DNA of 64,000 nucleotides from Sphingobacteriaceae bacterium (GCA_903642215.1 CAHJWG010000001.1:868001-932000), one strand, 5' to 3'; counted from the first letter of the stretch, positions 45,649 to 55,844 are shown. The notes: generated by a model not told the origin, from the letters alone. Made by a program: numbers and translations.

Positions 45649-46923
45649 TCAGATCAAATCAAAACCAATGTCTTTTCTAAAATGCATGCCGTCAAAATAA
45701 ATCCGGGCAGCATCCAACGTGGCTTGTTGTAAAGCGTTAAACATCGTGTCTTGCAAACTCGTAACTGCCAAAACCCGACCGCCGGCCGTTTTTATTTCAT
45801 CATTTTCCAGTTTTGTTCCGGCTTGGAAAACGATGGAACCGCGCACGTTTTCAATGCCGGTTACGGTTCTGTTTTTTAAATATTCTTCGGGATAACCGCC
45901 GGCAACAATCATTACCGTTGCCGCAATCTGGCTGGAAATTTTTAGGTTGATCTGATCCAGGTTTCCAGCAGCTGTAGCTTGCAAAATCTCCACTAAATCG
46001 TTTTCAATCCGAGGTAAAACTGATTCTGTTTCCGGGTCACCCATGCGGCAATTATACTCGATTACGTAAGGTTCGCCGCCGCAATTCATCAACCCGATAA
46101 AAATAAAACCAACGTACGGCAGATTGTCGTTTTGCAAACCCTGCATGGTTGGTTTCACAATACGCTCCTCAACTTTAGCCATAAAAGCAGCATCTGCAAA
46201 AGGCACGGGCGAAACCGAACCCATTCCGCCTGTATTTAAACCGGTATCGCCTTCGCCGATGCGTTTATAATCTTTGGCTTCGGGCAAAATTTTGTAGTTT
46301 TTGCCATCCGTCAGCACAAAAACAGAAAGCTCAATTCCCTGCAAAAACTGCTCTACAACCACTTTAGAACTCGCTGCGCCAAATTTGGCATCGCGCAGCA
46401 TGGCGGTTAATTCCTGTTGCGCTTCTTCCCAGCTGGTGCAAATTAAAACGCCTTTTCCGGCCGCCAAACCATCAGCTTTTAACACGATTGGCAAACCGTG
46501 CGTGGCCAGATAAGCCAACCCTTCATCTAAAGTTTCCGGTGTAAAAGTTTTGGAAGCAGCGGTTGGAATGCTGTTTTTAAACATAAATTCTTTGGAAAAA
46601 TCCTTGCTGCCTTCCAGTTGCGCGGCAGCTTTCTGCGGACCGATTACGGGAATGTTTTTAAGCAATTCATCCGCCAGAAAAAAATCATGGATACCGTTTA
46701 CCAGCGGTTCTTCCGGTCCAACTAAAACCAGATCAATGCTGTTTTTATGCACTAAATTTTTGATTCCTTCAAAATCATTTACGCTGATGTCGATGTTTTG
46801 GCCGTAAATTCCGGTTCCGGCATTACCGGGCGCAATAAAAAGTTGGTCGCATTTCGGGCTTTGCGATAATTTCCAGGCAAAAGCACTTTCTCTTCCGCCG
46901 GATCCAAGGAGCAGGATATTCAT
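45649..46923 (-). CDS. purD: Phosphoribosylamine-glycine ligase (GARS)
   Basis: A 424-residue ATP-grasp ligase, second step of purine synthesis. The N-terminal MNILLLGSGGRESAFAW, the ATP-binding PIVLKADGLAAGKGV, NTGGMGSVSPVP and FIGLMNCGGEPYVIEYNCRM with GDPETE are all present. Free-standing here. Two GT-class element copies lie inside it. Confidence 0.96.
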   Translation of the reverse strand: MNILLLGSGGRESAFAWKLSQSPKCDQLFIAPGNAGTGIYGQNIDISVNDFEGIKNLVHKNSIDLVLVGPEEPLVNGIHDFFLADELLKNIPVIGPQKAAAQLEGSKDFSKEFMFKNSIPTAASKTFTPETLDEGLAYLATHGLPIVLKADGLAAGKGVLICTSWEEAQQELTAMLRDAKFGAASSKVVVEQFLQGIELSVFVLTDGKNYKILPEAKDYKRIGEGDTGLNTGGMGSVSPVPFADAAFMAKVEERIVKPTMQGLQNDNLPYVGFIFIGLMNCGGEPYVIEYNCRMGDPETESVLPRIENDLVEILQATAAGNLDQINLKISSQIAATVMIVAGGYPEEYLKNRTVTGIENVRGSIVFQAGTKLENDEIKTAGGRVLAVTSLQDTMFNALQQATLDAARIYFDGMHFRKDIGFDLI

Positions 46924-47030
46924 GCGGTAAAGATAGAATTTGGTTGATTACTATATTTCAATAATCCGATAGATATTTGTATCTGTGTAAAAATCACTTT
47001 TACTTAAAAATAAACAATTAGTAATTTCTA

Positions 47031-47038
47031 TATATTTG
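47031..47038 (+). promoter_or_regulatory. Possible -7 box for the toxin-antitoxin pair
   Basis: TATATTTG fits the Bacteroidota TAnnTTTG -7 consensus and lies 18 bases before the antitoxin ATG. A good -33 TTTG at the right distance was not found, so this is weak. Confidence 0.35.
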
Positions 47039-47056
47039 TGTAAATTATCCCTGATT

Positions 47057-47275
47057 ATGACAACTTTAACTATTCATATACCTACTAATGATGCAGCGGT
47101 TATATCAGAAATATCAGCAATAATTAAAAATATTGGTGGTGAAATAGCTGTTAATGTTGATGAAGATTTAACCATTCACGAACTTGAATTGTTAAAATCT
47201 TCTTACAAAGAAGCTCTTTTAATACAGGATGGGAAATTAAAAGGTGTTCCGATAACTGAACTTTGGAATGATTAA
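47057..47275 (+). CDS. Putative antitoxin of a RelE-type module
   Basis: A 72-residue protein (MTTLTIHIPTNDAAVISEIS, ending VPITELWND) that ends 8 bases inside the toxin gene. Its small size, acidic middle and coupling with a RelE-like partner identify it as the antitoxin. The first strand may form a short DNA-binding dimer. The ATG at 47057 is preferred to the TTG at 47036, which overlaps the -7-like box. Confidence 0.78.
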   Translation: MTTLTIHIPTNDAAVISEISAIIKNIGGEIAVNVDEDLTIHELELLKSSYKEALLIQDGKLKGVPITELWND

Positions 47276-47633
47276 TACGGTTATTGCTTCTCATGATTTT
47301 AAACGAGAAGTAAAACCGCTGGCAAAAAAATATACAACTCTTAAACAATCTGTTGAGGTATTAATTGAAGCACTTATTGAAAACCCATATCTTGGCGAGC
47401 ATTACGGAAATAATATTTTTAAAGTAAGATTAGCTGATAAAAGTAAGGGCAGAGGTAAAAGCGGAGGTTTCAGGGTAATGTATTACCACTTAAAAGTAAG
47501 TGAAAAAGGAATAGACATTTTGCTGATGACTATTTTTGACAAATCTGAAAAGTCAACTGTGAAAAAGTTAGAAGCTGTTAAAATTTTGAAAGATATTTTA
47601 ACAGAATATGAACGCGAAAAGACTCAAATTTAA
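47268..47633 (+). CDS. RelE/ParE-superfamily toxin
   Basis: A 121-residue basic protein with the RelE-type layout: an N-terminal helix pair (SHDFKREVKPLAKKYTTLKQ) followed by strands IFKVRLADKSKGRGKSGGFR and VMYYHL. The Arg/Lys-rich region before GGFRVMYY is where RelE-family RNases place catalytic or RNA-contact residues. It probably cleaves mRNA on the ribosome when the antitoxin is lost. The 8-base overlap with the antitoxin gene couples translation. Confidence 0.83.
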   Translation: MINTVIASHDFKREVKPLAKKYTTLKQSVEVLIEALIENPYLGEHYGNNIFKVRLADKSKGRGKSGGFRVMYYHLKVSEKGIDILLMTIFDKSEKSTVKKLEAVKILKDILTEYEREKTQI

Positions 47634-47900
47634 TTTGGAAGCTAACAGAAATTGTAAGGGCTACAAACACCCAATTTGTATTTAGATTTAAATTTGCTCC
47701 AGAGAACTTCTTAGAAATACTTTTTGTTGAATATAGCAGCAAGAATATACCGATAAAAGAAGCAATTTCCAAACCTGCTTCCGCGTTAAGCTAAAAGATA
47801 CGGTTTTCAATCAAAATCCGTAATTTTACCTGCCATAATGGCCTCGACTGCCGATGGCGTAATTGTTGCAAACGAAGAATTTTATCTTAAGATCAAATAC

Positions 47901-50900
47901 ATGTTGGGATTTATCAGTAAGCTTTTCGGAAATAAATCGGAGAGAGATGTTAAAGGTGTACAGCCTTTGGTAGAAAAAATAAAGGCAGAATTTGCCAAGC
48001 TGGATCAGATTAGCAATGATGAATTGCGTGCTAAAACCATCGATTTTAAAGCGAGGATTAGTGCTGGTTTAGAAAAAACTGATGCCGAAATTAAAGCCGC
48101 AAAAGAAGAAGCAGAAAACGATTCCTCCATAGAAGTACATCGTAAAATGGAGCTTTATACAGAAATTGACAAGCTGGAAAAAGACCGTAATAAAGAACTG
48201 GAAGTTATTTTGATGGAGATTTTGCCGGAAGCTTTTGCCGTGGTAAAAGAAACAGCACACCGCTTATCCAATAATAAAACACTGGAAGTTACGGCCACAG
48301 ATTTTGACCGCGAATTGGCATCTTATAAAAAGAACGTTTTGATTTCTGGTGATAAAGCTATCCACCATAACTCCTGGCTGGCTGCCGGAAACGAAGTAAC
48401 CTGGAACATGGTGCATTATGATGTGCAGCTGATTGGCGGTATTGTTTTGCACGAAGGTAAAATTGCCGAAATGGCAACTGGTGAAGGTAAAACGCTGGTG
48501 GCTACGTTGCCTGCTTACTTAAATGCGCTGGCCGGACAAGGTGTGCATATCGTTACCGTGAATGATTATCTGGCCCGTCGAGACAGTGAGTGGATGGGGC
48601 CGTTATACGAGTTTCATGGTTTGTCGGTAGATTGTATTGATCGGCACGAACCAAACTCAGAAGAACGCAGAAATGCTTATTTAGCGGATATCACCTTCGG
48701 CACAAACAACGAATTTGGTTTTGATTACCTGCGTGACAATATGACACGCAGTCCGGAGGAACTGGTGCAGCGTAAACTGCACTACGCCATGGTGGATGAG
48801 GTGGATTCGGTTTTAATTGATGATGCCCGTACGCCGCTGATTATTTCCGGCCCGGTTCCGCGTGGTGATGAACACGAATTTTATGATCTGAAACCACGCA
48901 TTGAGCGTTTGGTAAACGTGCAGAAAGCTTATGTAACTACTAAGTTAAACGAAGCTAAAAAGCAAATCGCCGAAGGTAAATCTGGTGTTGATGAAGGCGG
49001 TTTGGCTTTATTGCGTGCACATCGTGGTTTGCCAAAAAACAAGGCTTTAATTAAGTTTTTGAGCGAGCAGAACATTAAACCGGTGCTCAATAAAACCGAA
49101 AACTATTACATGCAGGATCAGAATAAAGAGATGCCAAAAGTGGATGAGGAGCTTTATTTTGTGATTGATGAAAAAAATAATCAGGTAGAATTGACGGAAA
49201 AAGGTATCGAGCTGATTACTACTTCCGGCGAAGATCCACACTTTTTTGTAATGCCGGATGTAGGAACAGAAGTTGCCGAAATAGAAAAATCAGGTTTATC
49301 CTCCGAAGAAAAAGTAGCTAAAAAGGATGAGTTGATGCGTGATTTTTCGATTAAATCAGAACGTATTCATTCGGTAAACCAGTTGCTGAAAGCTTATACT
49401 TTGTTTGAACGTGATACCGAATACATTCTGGATGACGGCAAAGTAAAAATTGTGGATGAGCAAACCGGCCGTGTTTTGGATGGCCGCCGTTATTCTGATG
49501 GTTTGCACCAGGCGATTGAAGCTAAAGAAAATGTGAAAGTAGAAGATGCTTCACAAACATTTGCAACAGTTACGCTTCAAAATTATTTCCGGATGTACCA
49601 CAAATTATGTGGGATGACGGGTACTGCAATTACAGAAGCAGGTGAATTCTGGGAAATTTACAAGCTGGATGTGGTTGAAATTCCGACCAATACGCCGGCA
49701 AGCCGAAGTGATCGCCAGGATTTGGTTTACCGCACGATGCGCGAAAAATACAATGCTGTAGCTGATGAAATTGTAACCTTAACACAGGCTGGCCGGCCGG
49801 TTTTAGTTGGTACAACCTCCGTAGAAATTTCTGAATTATTAAGCCGGATGTTGAAGTTGCGTGGCATCAAGCATAACGTTTTGAATGCAAAACTACACCA
49901 AAAAGAAGCGGATATTGTAGCCGAAGCAGGTAAAACAAGCACCGTTACCATTGCTACCAACATGGCTGGCCGTGGTACGGATATTAAGCTGGGCGAAGGC
50001 GTAAAAGACACCGGCGGTTTGGCCATCGTAGGTACAGAACGCCATGAATCGCGCCGGGTTGACAGGCAGTTGCGCGGTCGTTCCGGTCGGCAGGGTGATC
50101 CGGGTTCTTCCCAGTTTTTCGTTTCGCTGGAAGACGATCTGATGCGTTTGTTCGGTTCTGAACGTATTTCAGGATTGATGGTGAGAATGGGAATTGAAGA
50201 CGGAGAAGTAATCCAGCATTCGATGATTTCCAAATCTATCGAACGTGCACAGAAAAAAGTAGAGGAAAACAACTTTGGTATCCGCAAGCGTTTGCTGGAA
50301 TACGATGATGTGATGAACTCGCAGCGAACTGTTATTTACACGCGCCGTAAAAATGCGTTGTTTGGCGAACGGCTGGATGTCGATCTGAACAATACCATTT
50401 TTGATGTAACGGAAGATGTAGTTACGGAATTTAAGGATGCCAACAACTTTGAAGGTTTTCAGCTGGAAATGATTCGTTTGTTCTCGGTAGATACCGCAAT
50501 TACGGTCGAAGATTTTGCCGCTAAAAACAGCGCAACTTTGGTAGAAACCGCTTTCCATGAAATTACGGATTTTTACAAACGTAAATCAGAAGCAATTGCG
50601 AAACAGGCTTATCCGGTTTTAAAAGACGTTTATGATACGCGCGGTAATATGATCGAAAACATCATTGTGCCGTTTACAGATGGCGTTCATGGGATACAAG
50701 TTGCCGTTCCGCTGCAAAAAGCGGTTGAAAATGATGGTCATGAAGTGTTAAAATCTTTTGAAAAAAATGTGGTTTTAACGTTTATTGATGATGCCTGGAA
50801 AGAGCATTTGCGCGAAATGGACGAATTAAAGCAATCGGTACAAAATGCCGTTTATGAGCAAAAAGATCCGTTGCTGGTTTATAAGTTTGAAGCTTTTGAG

Positions 50901-51209
50901 TTGTTCCGCCAGATGCTAACGAACGTAAACAAGGAAATTGTAAGCTTCCTATTTAAAGGCGGAATCCCGGTACAGCAGCAACCGGAAGAAATTCGCGAAG
51001 CAAAACCGGAACCAAAACTGGATATGCGCCAGATGCGTGTTTCTAAACCGCAATTGGTACACGAAACTAACGGCGTGCCGGATGAAGATACACGCGAACT
51101 GCAAAAACCAACGCCGGTTAAAGTGGAGCAGAAGATCGGCAGAAACGACCCTTGCCCTTGCGGAAGCGGTAAAAAATATAAAAACTGCCACGGTGTTGGT
51201 TCAGCATAA
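47901..51209 (+). CDS. secA: Preprotein translocase ATPase SecA
   Basis: A 1102-residue motor for Sec export. It has Walker A in [18 protein letters not shown], Walker B/DEAD-like [20 protein letters not shown], and helicase motifs including [13 protein letters not shown] and [14 protein letters not shown]. The C-terminal zinc motif is [16 protein letters not shown] (SEC-C). An insertion of about 130 residues in the preprotein-binding domain ([20 protein letters not shown] onward) is typical of Bacteroidota SecA. I start at the ATG at 47901 ([16 protein letters not shown]), since the 21 codons upstream do not look like SecA. Confidence 0.96.
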   Translation: MLGFISKLFGNKSERDVKGVQPLVEKIKAEFAKLDQISNDELRAKTIDFKARISAGLEKTDAEIKAAKEEAENDSSIEVHRKMELYTEIDKLEKDRNKELEVILMEILPEAFAVVKETAHRLSNNKTLEVTATDFDRELASYKKNVLISGDKAIHHNSWLAAGNEVTWNMVHYDVQLIGGIVLHEGKIAEMATGEGKTLVATLPAYLNALAGQGVHIVTVNDYLARRDSEWMGPLYEFHGLSVDCIDRHEPNSEERRNAYLADITFGTNNEFGFDYLRDNMTRSPEELVQRKLHYAMVDEVDSVLIDDARTPLIISGPVPRGDEHEFYDLKPRIERLVNVQKAYVTTKLNEAKKQIAEGKSGVDEGGLALLRAHRGLPKNKALIKFLSEQNIKPVLNKTENYYMQDQNKEMPKVDEELYFVIDEKNNQVELTEKGIELITTSGEDPHFFVMPDVGTEVAEIEKSGLSSEEKVAKKDELMRDFSIKSERIHSVNQLLKAYTLFERDTEYILDDGKVKIVDEQTGRVLDGRRYSDGLHQAIEAKENVKVEDASQTFATVTLQNYFRMYHKLCGMTGTAITEAGEFWEIYKLDVVEIPTNTPASRSDRQDLVYRTMREKYNAVADEIVTLTQAGRPVLVGTTSVEISELLSRMLKLRGIKHNVLNAKLHQKEADIVAEAGKTSTVTIATNMAGRGTDIKLGEGVKDTGGLAIVGTERHESRRVDRQLRGRSGRQGDPGSSQFFVSLEDDLMRLFGSERISGLMVRMGIEDGEVIQHSMISKSIERAQKKVEENNFGIRKRLLEYDDVMNSQRTVIYTRRKNALFGERLDVDLNNTIFDVTEDVVTEFKDANNFEGFQLEMIRLFSVDTAITVEDFAAKNSATLVETAFHEITDFYKRKSEAIAKQAYPVLKDVYDTRGNMIENIIVPFTDGVHGIQVAVPLQKAVENDGHEVLKSFEKNVVLTFIDDAWKEHLREMDELKQSVQNAVYEQKDPLLVYKFEAFELFRQMLTNVNKEIVSFLFKGGIPVQQQPEEIREAKPEPKLDMRQMRVSKPQLVHETNGVPDEDTRELQKPTPVKVEQKIGRNDPCPCGSGKKYKNCHGVGSA

Positions 51210-51244
51210 ATAATTTCTGAATGATACACCAAAATTTATATGGT

Positions 51245-51255
51245 AAAAGAAGCAT
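51245..51255 (+). repeat. Dispersed element, TC class
   Basis: AAAAGAAGCAT; left arm of the hairpin after secA. Confidence 0.85.
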
Positions 51256-51274
51256 CCGGACAACACCAGTCTGG

Positions 51275-51285
51275 ATGCTTCTTTT
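51275..51285 (-). repeat. Dispersed element, TC class
   Basis: ATGCTTCTTTT; right arm of the hairpin after secA and probable start codon of the SPOR gene. Confidence 0.85.
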
Positions 51286-51694
51286 ATCGATGTTTTTTCT
51301 GATTACAAAATCCTCGGCGCAAACACGCGGCGAAGTGGAAGTTATTAAAGATGCACGAATTGATTCGATCATTGCGCATCGTTTAATCGCTGCAAAATCT
51401 CCTTTGGGGAGAATCGGTAACAGCTCTGGCTACGGTTATCGTGTTCAGTTTTTTATCAGCTCAAACCGCAACGAAATCTATGCTAAACAGGCGGCTTTCA
51501 ACGAGTTGTATCCTGATTTACGCACCTACATTATTTACCAGGAACCAAATTATAAGCTAAAAGCGGGCGATTTCAGGACAAGGCTGGAGGCGCAAAAACT
51601 GATGCGTGATATCCGGCCACAGTTTCCGACGTTGTTTTTGGTTTCCGAAAAAATCAATCTACCCAAACTTGATCCAACTGATGATAAAAACTAA
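51275..51694 (+). CDS. SPOR-domain-like exported protein
   Basis: About 139 residues. An N-terminal hydrophobic segment (MLLLSMFFLITKSSAQ) is followed by an acidic linker and a SPOR-like domain: GYRVQFFISSNRNEIYAKQA, then YQEPNYKLKAGDFRTRLEAQ. SPOR domains bind glycan strands lacking stem peptides at division sites. The start is uncertain: ATG 51275 lies within the element and gives a usable signal sequence, and ATG 51290 is also possible. The frame's first ATG (51221) would translate the hairpin and is rejected. The stop overlaps the next gene by 14 bases. Confidence 0.75.
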   Translation: MLLLSMFFLITKSSAQTRGEVEVIKDARIDSIIAHRLIAAKSPLGRIGNSSGYGYRVQFFISSNRNEIYAKQAAFNELYPDLRTYIIYQEPNYKLKAGDFRTRLEAQKLMRDIRPQFPTLFLVSEKINLPKLDPTDDKN

Positions 51695-52865
51695 AATACA
51701 GGAACTGGCCAAAAATATCCATCAGGACGTAATTGCTAATCGCCGCCATTTGCATGAGAATCCGGAGCTTTCTTTTGAGGAAGAAAATACGCGAATTTAT
51801 GTTGCTGCAAAGCTTGATGAACTTGGAATTGCTTACGAACGTATGGCCGGAAATGGTTTAGTTGCTCTGTTACAAGGCGAAAAACCATCAGACCAGGTTG
51901 TGGCTTTGCGCGGCGATATGGATGCGTTGCCGATTGTGGAAGCGAACGATGTACCTTATAAATCCAAAAATCCGGGTGTAATGCACGCTTGCGGCCATGA
52001 TGTACACACCTCATCTTTGCTGGGTACGGCGCAGATTTTGAATCAGCTTAAAACTGAATTTGGAGGAACTATAAAGTTTATTTTTCAGCCTGCGGAAGAA
52101 AAATTGCCCGGCGGTGCCAGTTTGATGATTAAAGAAGGTGTACTGGAAAACCCGAAACCACAAGCCGTTATCGGTCAGCACGTTATGCCGCTGATTGATG
52201 CCGGAAAAGTAGGTTTTCGTGCCGGAAAATACATGGCTTCTACGGATGAATTGTATGTAACCGTGAAAGGAAAAGGTGGACACGGCGCGCAACCGCAGCA
52301 AAATGTTGATCCGGTAATTATTACGGCACATATTTTAACGGCTCTGCAACAAGTAGTTAGTCGTTTTGCAGATCCGAAATCGCCATCGGTTTTATCTTTC
52401 GGAAAAGTGATTGCCAACGGTGCAACAAATGTAATCCCGAATGAAGTTTATCTGGAAGGAACTTTCCGTACAATGGATGAAGATTGGCGTAAGGAAGCAC
52501 ACATCCGCATGAAAAAAATGGCTGAAGGCATGGCCGAAAGTATGGGTGCCACGTGTGATTTTGAAATCAGAAAAGGATATCCGTTTTTAATTAATGAAGA
52601 AAAACTAACGGCCAATGTTCGCGCTTTTGCAGAAGATTATTTGGGAAAAGAGAATGTTTTAGATCTGGATATCTGGATGGCTGCTGAAGATTTTGCCTAT
52701 TTTTCTCAAGTTGCAGATGCCTGTTTTTATCGTTTGGGAACACGGAATGAAGAACGCGGAATCACATCTTCCGTACACACGTCAACTTTTGATGTGGATG
52801 AAAGCTCACTCGAATTGAGTACAGGTTTAATGGCTTATATTACTTTAAAACAGTTGGGTAATTAG
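51681..52865 (+). CDS. M20 family amidohydrolase
   Basis: A 394-residue metallopeptidase-like hydrolase (N-acyl-amino-acid / hippurate type). GDMDALPI and HACGHDVHTSSLLG carry the first metal ligands, FQPAEEKLPGGA the catalytic Glu-Glu, and EDFAYFSQV the last ligand region. The dimerisation domain lies at about 185-300. I start at ATG 51681 because the longer frame overlaps the SPOR gene for 75 extra bases without family similarity. Cytoplasmic. Confidence 0.9.
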   Translation: MIKTKIQELAKNIHQDVIANRRHLHENPELSFEEENTRIYVAAKLDELGIAYERMAGNGLVALLQGEKPSDQVVALRGDMDALPIVEANDVPYKSKNPGVMHACGHDVHTSSLLGTAQILNQLKTEFGGTIKFIFQPAEEKLPGGASLMIKEGVLENPKPQAVIGQHVMPLIDAGKVGFRAGKYMASTDELYVTVKGKGGHGAQPQQNVDPVIITAHILTALQQVVSRFADPKSPSVLSFGKVIANGATNVIPNEVYLEGTFRTMDEDWRKEAHIRMKKMAEGMAESMGATCDFEIRKGYPFLINEEKLTANVRAFAEDYLGKENVLDLDIWMAAEDFAYFSQVADACFYRLGTRNEERGITSSVHTSTFDVDESSLELSTGLMAYITLKQLGN

Positions 52866-52870
52866 TTTTA

Positions 52871-52881
52871 ATACTTCTTTT
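52871..52881 (-). repeat. Dispersed element, TC class
   Basis: ATACTTCTTTT, then ATCAGTATAAATTG; 5 bases after the amidohydrolase stop, next to the full R2 palindrome. Confidence 0.85.
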
Positions 52882-52906
52882 ATCAGTATAAATTGGTGTT
52901 ATAAAT

Positions 52907-52986
52907 TGTCATTTCGATTAAAGAGAGAAATCTTCTTTGAAATTTAAATGTCCAATTAAGATTTCTCCCTTTAATCGAAATGACAA
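52907..52986. repeat. R2 repeat: full palindrome
   Basis: The left arm begins TTGTCATTTCGATTAAAGAG (52907-52935) and the right arm ends CCCTTTAATCGAAATGACAA (52958-52986); they are complementary over about 29 bases. Single or worn arms occur at 37323-37360 and 57822-57908. Located between convergent genes, so it may terminate both. Confidence 0.85.
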
Positions 52987-52995
52987 AGCAGCGTT

Positions 52996-53427
52996 TTATT
53001 TAGTAAAAACACTTGTAACATTTGTAATTTTCCAGCCATCACTGCACTGGCTCATAGTTACATAATTGGTACGTATAAAAGTCGGATATTTCATATCAAC
53101 CCTGATCAAAGTATAATTGCCATGGGCCTCTACAATATTATAATTGGTAGTGCAATTTTGTTGTACATCTTTTAAATATTGGTGTTGATTAAGGTATTGT
53201 TTTTTGGTAAAACTTAACATTTCATCTCCGCGCATTATCGTGAACTTTGCATTATCATTAATGATATTTTCCACTCCATCATAGATACCGTGCGTATCCG
53301 CATCGATAAAAGAACTGATAGAAAATTTGATGGTTAACAAACTGTGGTTTTTTGGTTTGTCTGCTTTTACAATTGTAAATATTAAAAGCAGACTTAAAGC
53401 AATAGAAGTAATTTTGATTGTTTTCAT
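52996..53427 (-). CDS. Exported NTF2/lumazine-binding-like protein
   Basis: A 143-residue protein with a signal peptide (MKTIKITSIALSLLLIFTIV). The segments GIYDGVENIINDNAKFTI and FIRTNYVTMSQCSDGWKITN are typical of the cone-shaped NTF2/SnoaL or putative lumazine-binding fold of small exported Bacteroidota proteins. It is shorter than usual because the first helix is abbreviated. No function can be assigned. Confidence 0.6.
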   Translation of the reverse strand: MKTIKITSIALSLLLIFTIVKADKPKNHSLLTIKFSISSFIDADTHGIYDGVENIINDNAKFTIMRGDEMLSFTKKQYLNQHQYLKDVQQNCTTNYNIVEAHGNYTLIRVDMKYPTFIRTNYVTMSQCSDGWKITNVTSVFTK

Positions 53428-53820
53428 GATGTTTTTTTTAAATAAGTTTAAAAATAATATTGATTATTTAGGATCAAATTTAGAGTTGGATTAAAAGGGA
53501 ATCAATCGTTAAAATACTTAAACTACAACGTGTTATTACGGTAAATAAAAAGGTATTATTAGTAGAATTAAGTGTCTTAGTAATTTAAAGGAATGTTCTA
53601 ATTGTATGAAAGATTTTTTCTTTTATTATCTTTTCACGAAATTGTTATTGAATTATTGATTTGAAGTTGTAATCATTTTAATCAATTTTCTTAAAAAGTT
53701 TAAAAAATGTATAGTTATAATTTCATCAATATAACTGGTGGTATAATTTATAAAACGCATAACAAATTAAATTGATAACTTCCGAAATTATAATTTAAAA
53801 CGATTTCAATTTTTGATCAG
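53428..53820. other. AT-rich gap without a visible gene
   Basis: These 393 bases are strongly AT-rich. I see no open frame with coding character, no RNA gene, and no copy of the dispersed element. Promoters for the two flanking minus-strand genes probably lie here, but I could not find a convincing TTTG / TAnnTTTG pair. Confidence 0.5.
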
Positions 53821-54138
53821 TTAATGTTTAGGATTGATCACATTTACCAAGTTTGTTGTTTCATTGGTTTCGTTTTTATTTTTCAAAACAGTTACCAAAG
53901 CACTGTCCAGCATCTTCCTGATGTTCTTTCTGGAGTAACGTAAAATCTTTCTTTCGTAAGGTTCCTGGTAAATCAATTGCAAATCAGCATTGTAAAATTT
54001 AACCATTTGTTTTTGTGGAGATTTCACATTACTTTCCACCACCCAGCAACCTTTTGTAGCGTCCAAACCTGCTGTTTTTTGTTGCGCATGGGCAACCGTT
54101 CCTGCACTTAGCATGGCTATAAATAATAGTTTTTTCAT
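53821..54138 (-). CDS. Small exported protein of unknown function
   Basis: A 105-residue protein with a signal peptide (MKKLLFIAMLSAGTVAHAQQ) and a basic, soluble body (LQLIYQEPYERKILRYSRKN). I place the start at ATG 54136-54138, where the signal begins, instead of 16 codons upstream. Conserved-looking but unrecognised. Confidence 0.65.
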   Translation of the reverse strand: MKKLLFIAMLSAGTVAHAQQKTAGLDATKGCWVVESNVKSPQKQMVKFYNADLQLIYQEPYERKILRYSRKNIRKMLDSALVTVLKNKNETNETTNLVNVINPKH

Positions 54139-54313
54139 AATTAGCACTGATAATCCTTGTAGATTATGAGTGTAAAGTTCTGCCAAAAACCGGGTGGTTT
54201 AACCCGTTGTAAAACGGTATTTGCATAAGTGTTACTACGCAATTTTTATACGTGTTTTAGGAATAGGAATTGCGATTGCAGTTAACGCTGTCTCAGTTTT
54301 GTGGTATTCATCT

Positions 54314-54344
54314 TTTGTAACAATAGTTTAATCCCTTACTTTTA
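54314..54344 (+). promoter_or_regulatory. Likely Bacteroidota-type promoter
   Basis: TTTG (54314-54317), 19 bases, then TACTTTTA (54337-54344), close to the -33 TTTG / -7 TAnnTTTG consensus (last base differs). It lies 22 bases before the ATG at 54366. Confidence 0.45.
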
Positions 54345-54365
54345 TATCGGTTATTAAATTGTTAA

Positions 54366-55310
54366 ATGAAAAAACTTGTCGCACTATTCTCCCTATTTTT
54401 TTCCTTTTTTAGTACTCATGCACAACAAATTAAAAGGTTTAACCCCGATACGGTTAAAACAATTGTAATCGATTCTGCAGTAGCAACCATACGTGGCAGG
54501 AGTGGATTAAATGCGCAGGATTTTATTGATCAGATTATGCGTGATACCAGCTTTTATGAAGCTTTCCGCAATATGAAAAAGTATGCTTTTACAGCCGAAA
54601 ATCGCGTTTTTACGTATGATAAAAAAGATAAGGTTGACGGTAAAATTTACCGAAAATTAAAACACAGCAACGTTGCCGGAGCGCACAAAATTCAATATTT
54701 AGCAAAGCGCGACAGTGGGCAGGTTTTTAAGCGAAACGGTAAATATGAATTGTACACAACCGAAATGTTTGATTACATTTTTATGAACGCTTATAATTCT
54801 GACTTTGTGAAAGGTGGAGATTCTCCAAATTCTGGTGGTAAAAACGAATCTTATAAAGACAAGCTTAAAACCCTGATATTTAGTCCGGGCCGGCCGGTTA
54901 GCGGTATTCCTTTTATCAGTAAAAAAACAGAAATTTTTTCTCCTGAGATGAAAAACTATTACCGTTATGAATTTGCAAAAGGCACTTACTTGGATTCAAT
55001 TCCGGTGTATCGTTTTAAAGTAATTGAGCGTCCAAGTTTAAACTCAGATCAAAAAGATGAAGTGATGATTAAAGAACTGACAACTATTTTTGATCGGCGT
55101 AACTTCCAGATACTTGGACGTTATGTTGATATGAAATTTAGTAATATGGTGATGGATTTTAACGTGCAAATGAACATCGAACTGAATCGTTTTGCCGGAG
55201 AATTATTGCCCACAAAAATTACTTATCAAGGCAACTGGGATATACCTTTTCATAAAGAAGAACGTGCAAGTTTCCTAGTTTTACATAAAGATTATCAGGC
55301 GGAAAAGTAA
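54366..55310 (+). CDS. Exported protein of unknown function
   Basis: A 314-residue protein with a signal peptide (MKKLVALFSLFFSFFSTHAQ). The body is beta-rich with DSIPVYRFKVIERPSLNSDQ and TIFDRRNFQILGRYVDMKFS. These recall the outer-membrane-associated GLPGLI/DUF-type proteins of Bacteroidota that report on the form of a converted substrate. I cannot name the family with confidence. Single gene. Confidence 0.6.
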   Translation: MKKLVALFSLFFSFFSTHAQQIKRFNPDTVKTIVIDSAVATIRGRSGLNAQDFIDQIMRDTSFYEAFRNMKKYAFTAENRVFTYDKKDKVDGKIYRKLKHSNVAGAHKIQYLAKRDSGQVFKRNGKYELYTTEMFDYIFMNAYNSDFVKGGDSPNSGGKNESYKDKLKTLIFSPGRPVSGIPFISKKTEIFSPEMKNYYRYEFAKGTYLDSIPVYRFKVIERPSLNSDQKDEVMIKELTTIFDRRNFQILGRYVDMKFSNMVMDFNVQMNIELNRFAGELLPTKITYQGNWDIPFHKEERASFLVLHKDYQAEK

Positions 55311-55314
55311 AATT

Positions 55315-55833
55315 TCAGGTTAAAGATTTTTCCATTAACCAATCAACCTGCAAATCATTTCCTAATTTAAATTGCAAAGTATTAGTTTTAACAAATCCCC
55401 AATTTTTATAAAAATCGATTGCTTTCTGATTGTGTTCCCAAACGCCCAGCCATAATTTTTCAGCCCGATTTTTCAAAGTGAAATCAATGGCAAATTGCAT
55501 TAAACCTGCACCCACTTTTTGGTTATGATAAGCTTTGGAAACATACAATCTGGAAAGTTCTATTGATTTTTTGCCGGTAAAAGAAGCATCCTGTAAAATC
55601 AATTTCATACAACCAATAGGATTACTGTTTTTTAGGGCATAAAAACAGTATGTGTTTAGATCGTTTAATTCTTTTTGAATTTTATCCAACGCAAAACTTT
55701 CATCCAAGTACAATTTCATATCCTCCGGAGAATTGGAATCTGCAAAAGTTTCTGCAAACAAAGCTGCGCCGAATTGTGCAAATCCGGCAGCTTCTTTTGG
55801 TTGTATCTGGCGGATGGAAATTTCCGGATTCAT
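55315..55833 (-). CDS. GNAT family N-acetyltransferase
   Basis: A 172-residue acetyltransferase. The acetyl-CoA-binding stretch is SRLYVSKAYHNQKVGAGLMQ (RxxxxxxGxG variant), followed by LWLGVWEHNQKAIDFYKNWG, typical of the YjaB/PhnO-like or PaiA group. The substrate is unknown. A dispersed-element copy inside is read as D-A-S-F-T. Confidence 0.88.
   Translation of the reverse strand: MNPEISIRQIQPKEAAGFAQFGAALFAETFADSNSPEDMKLYLDESFALDKIQKELNDLNTYCFYALKNSNPIGCMKLILQDASFTGKKSIELSRLYVSKAYHNQKVGAGLMQFAIDFTLKNRAEKLWLGVWEHNQKAIDFYKNWGFVKTNTLQFKLGNDLQVDWLMEKSLT
55579..55589 (+). repeat. Dispersed element, TC class, inside GNAT gene
   Basis: Within GGTAAAAGAAGCATCC; read on the minus strand as D-A-S-F-T-G. 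Confidence 0.85.
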
Positions 55834-55844
55834 GATTTATTTTT

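Larger units (their letters stand above)
51242..51288. terminator. Terminator-like hairpin made from two dispersed elements
   Basis: TAAAAGAAGCATCCGGA (51244-51260) pairs with TCTGGATGCTTCTTTTA, leaving a loop of about 9 bases; 16 of 17 pairs are canonical and one is a G-T wobble. It starts 33 bases after the secA stop. The right arm also supplies the likely ATG (51275) of the next gene. Confidence 0.75.

Noticed and set aside
47838..47900. Longer start of secA (21 extra codons)
   Set aside because: The extra residues do not resemble Sec[11 protein letters not shown] at 47901 is the normal Bacteroidota N-terminus.
51221..51274. Longer start of the SPOR-domain gene
   Set aside because: It would translate the left arm and loop of the secA terminator hairpin and gives no signal peptide at its start.
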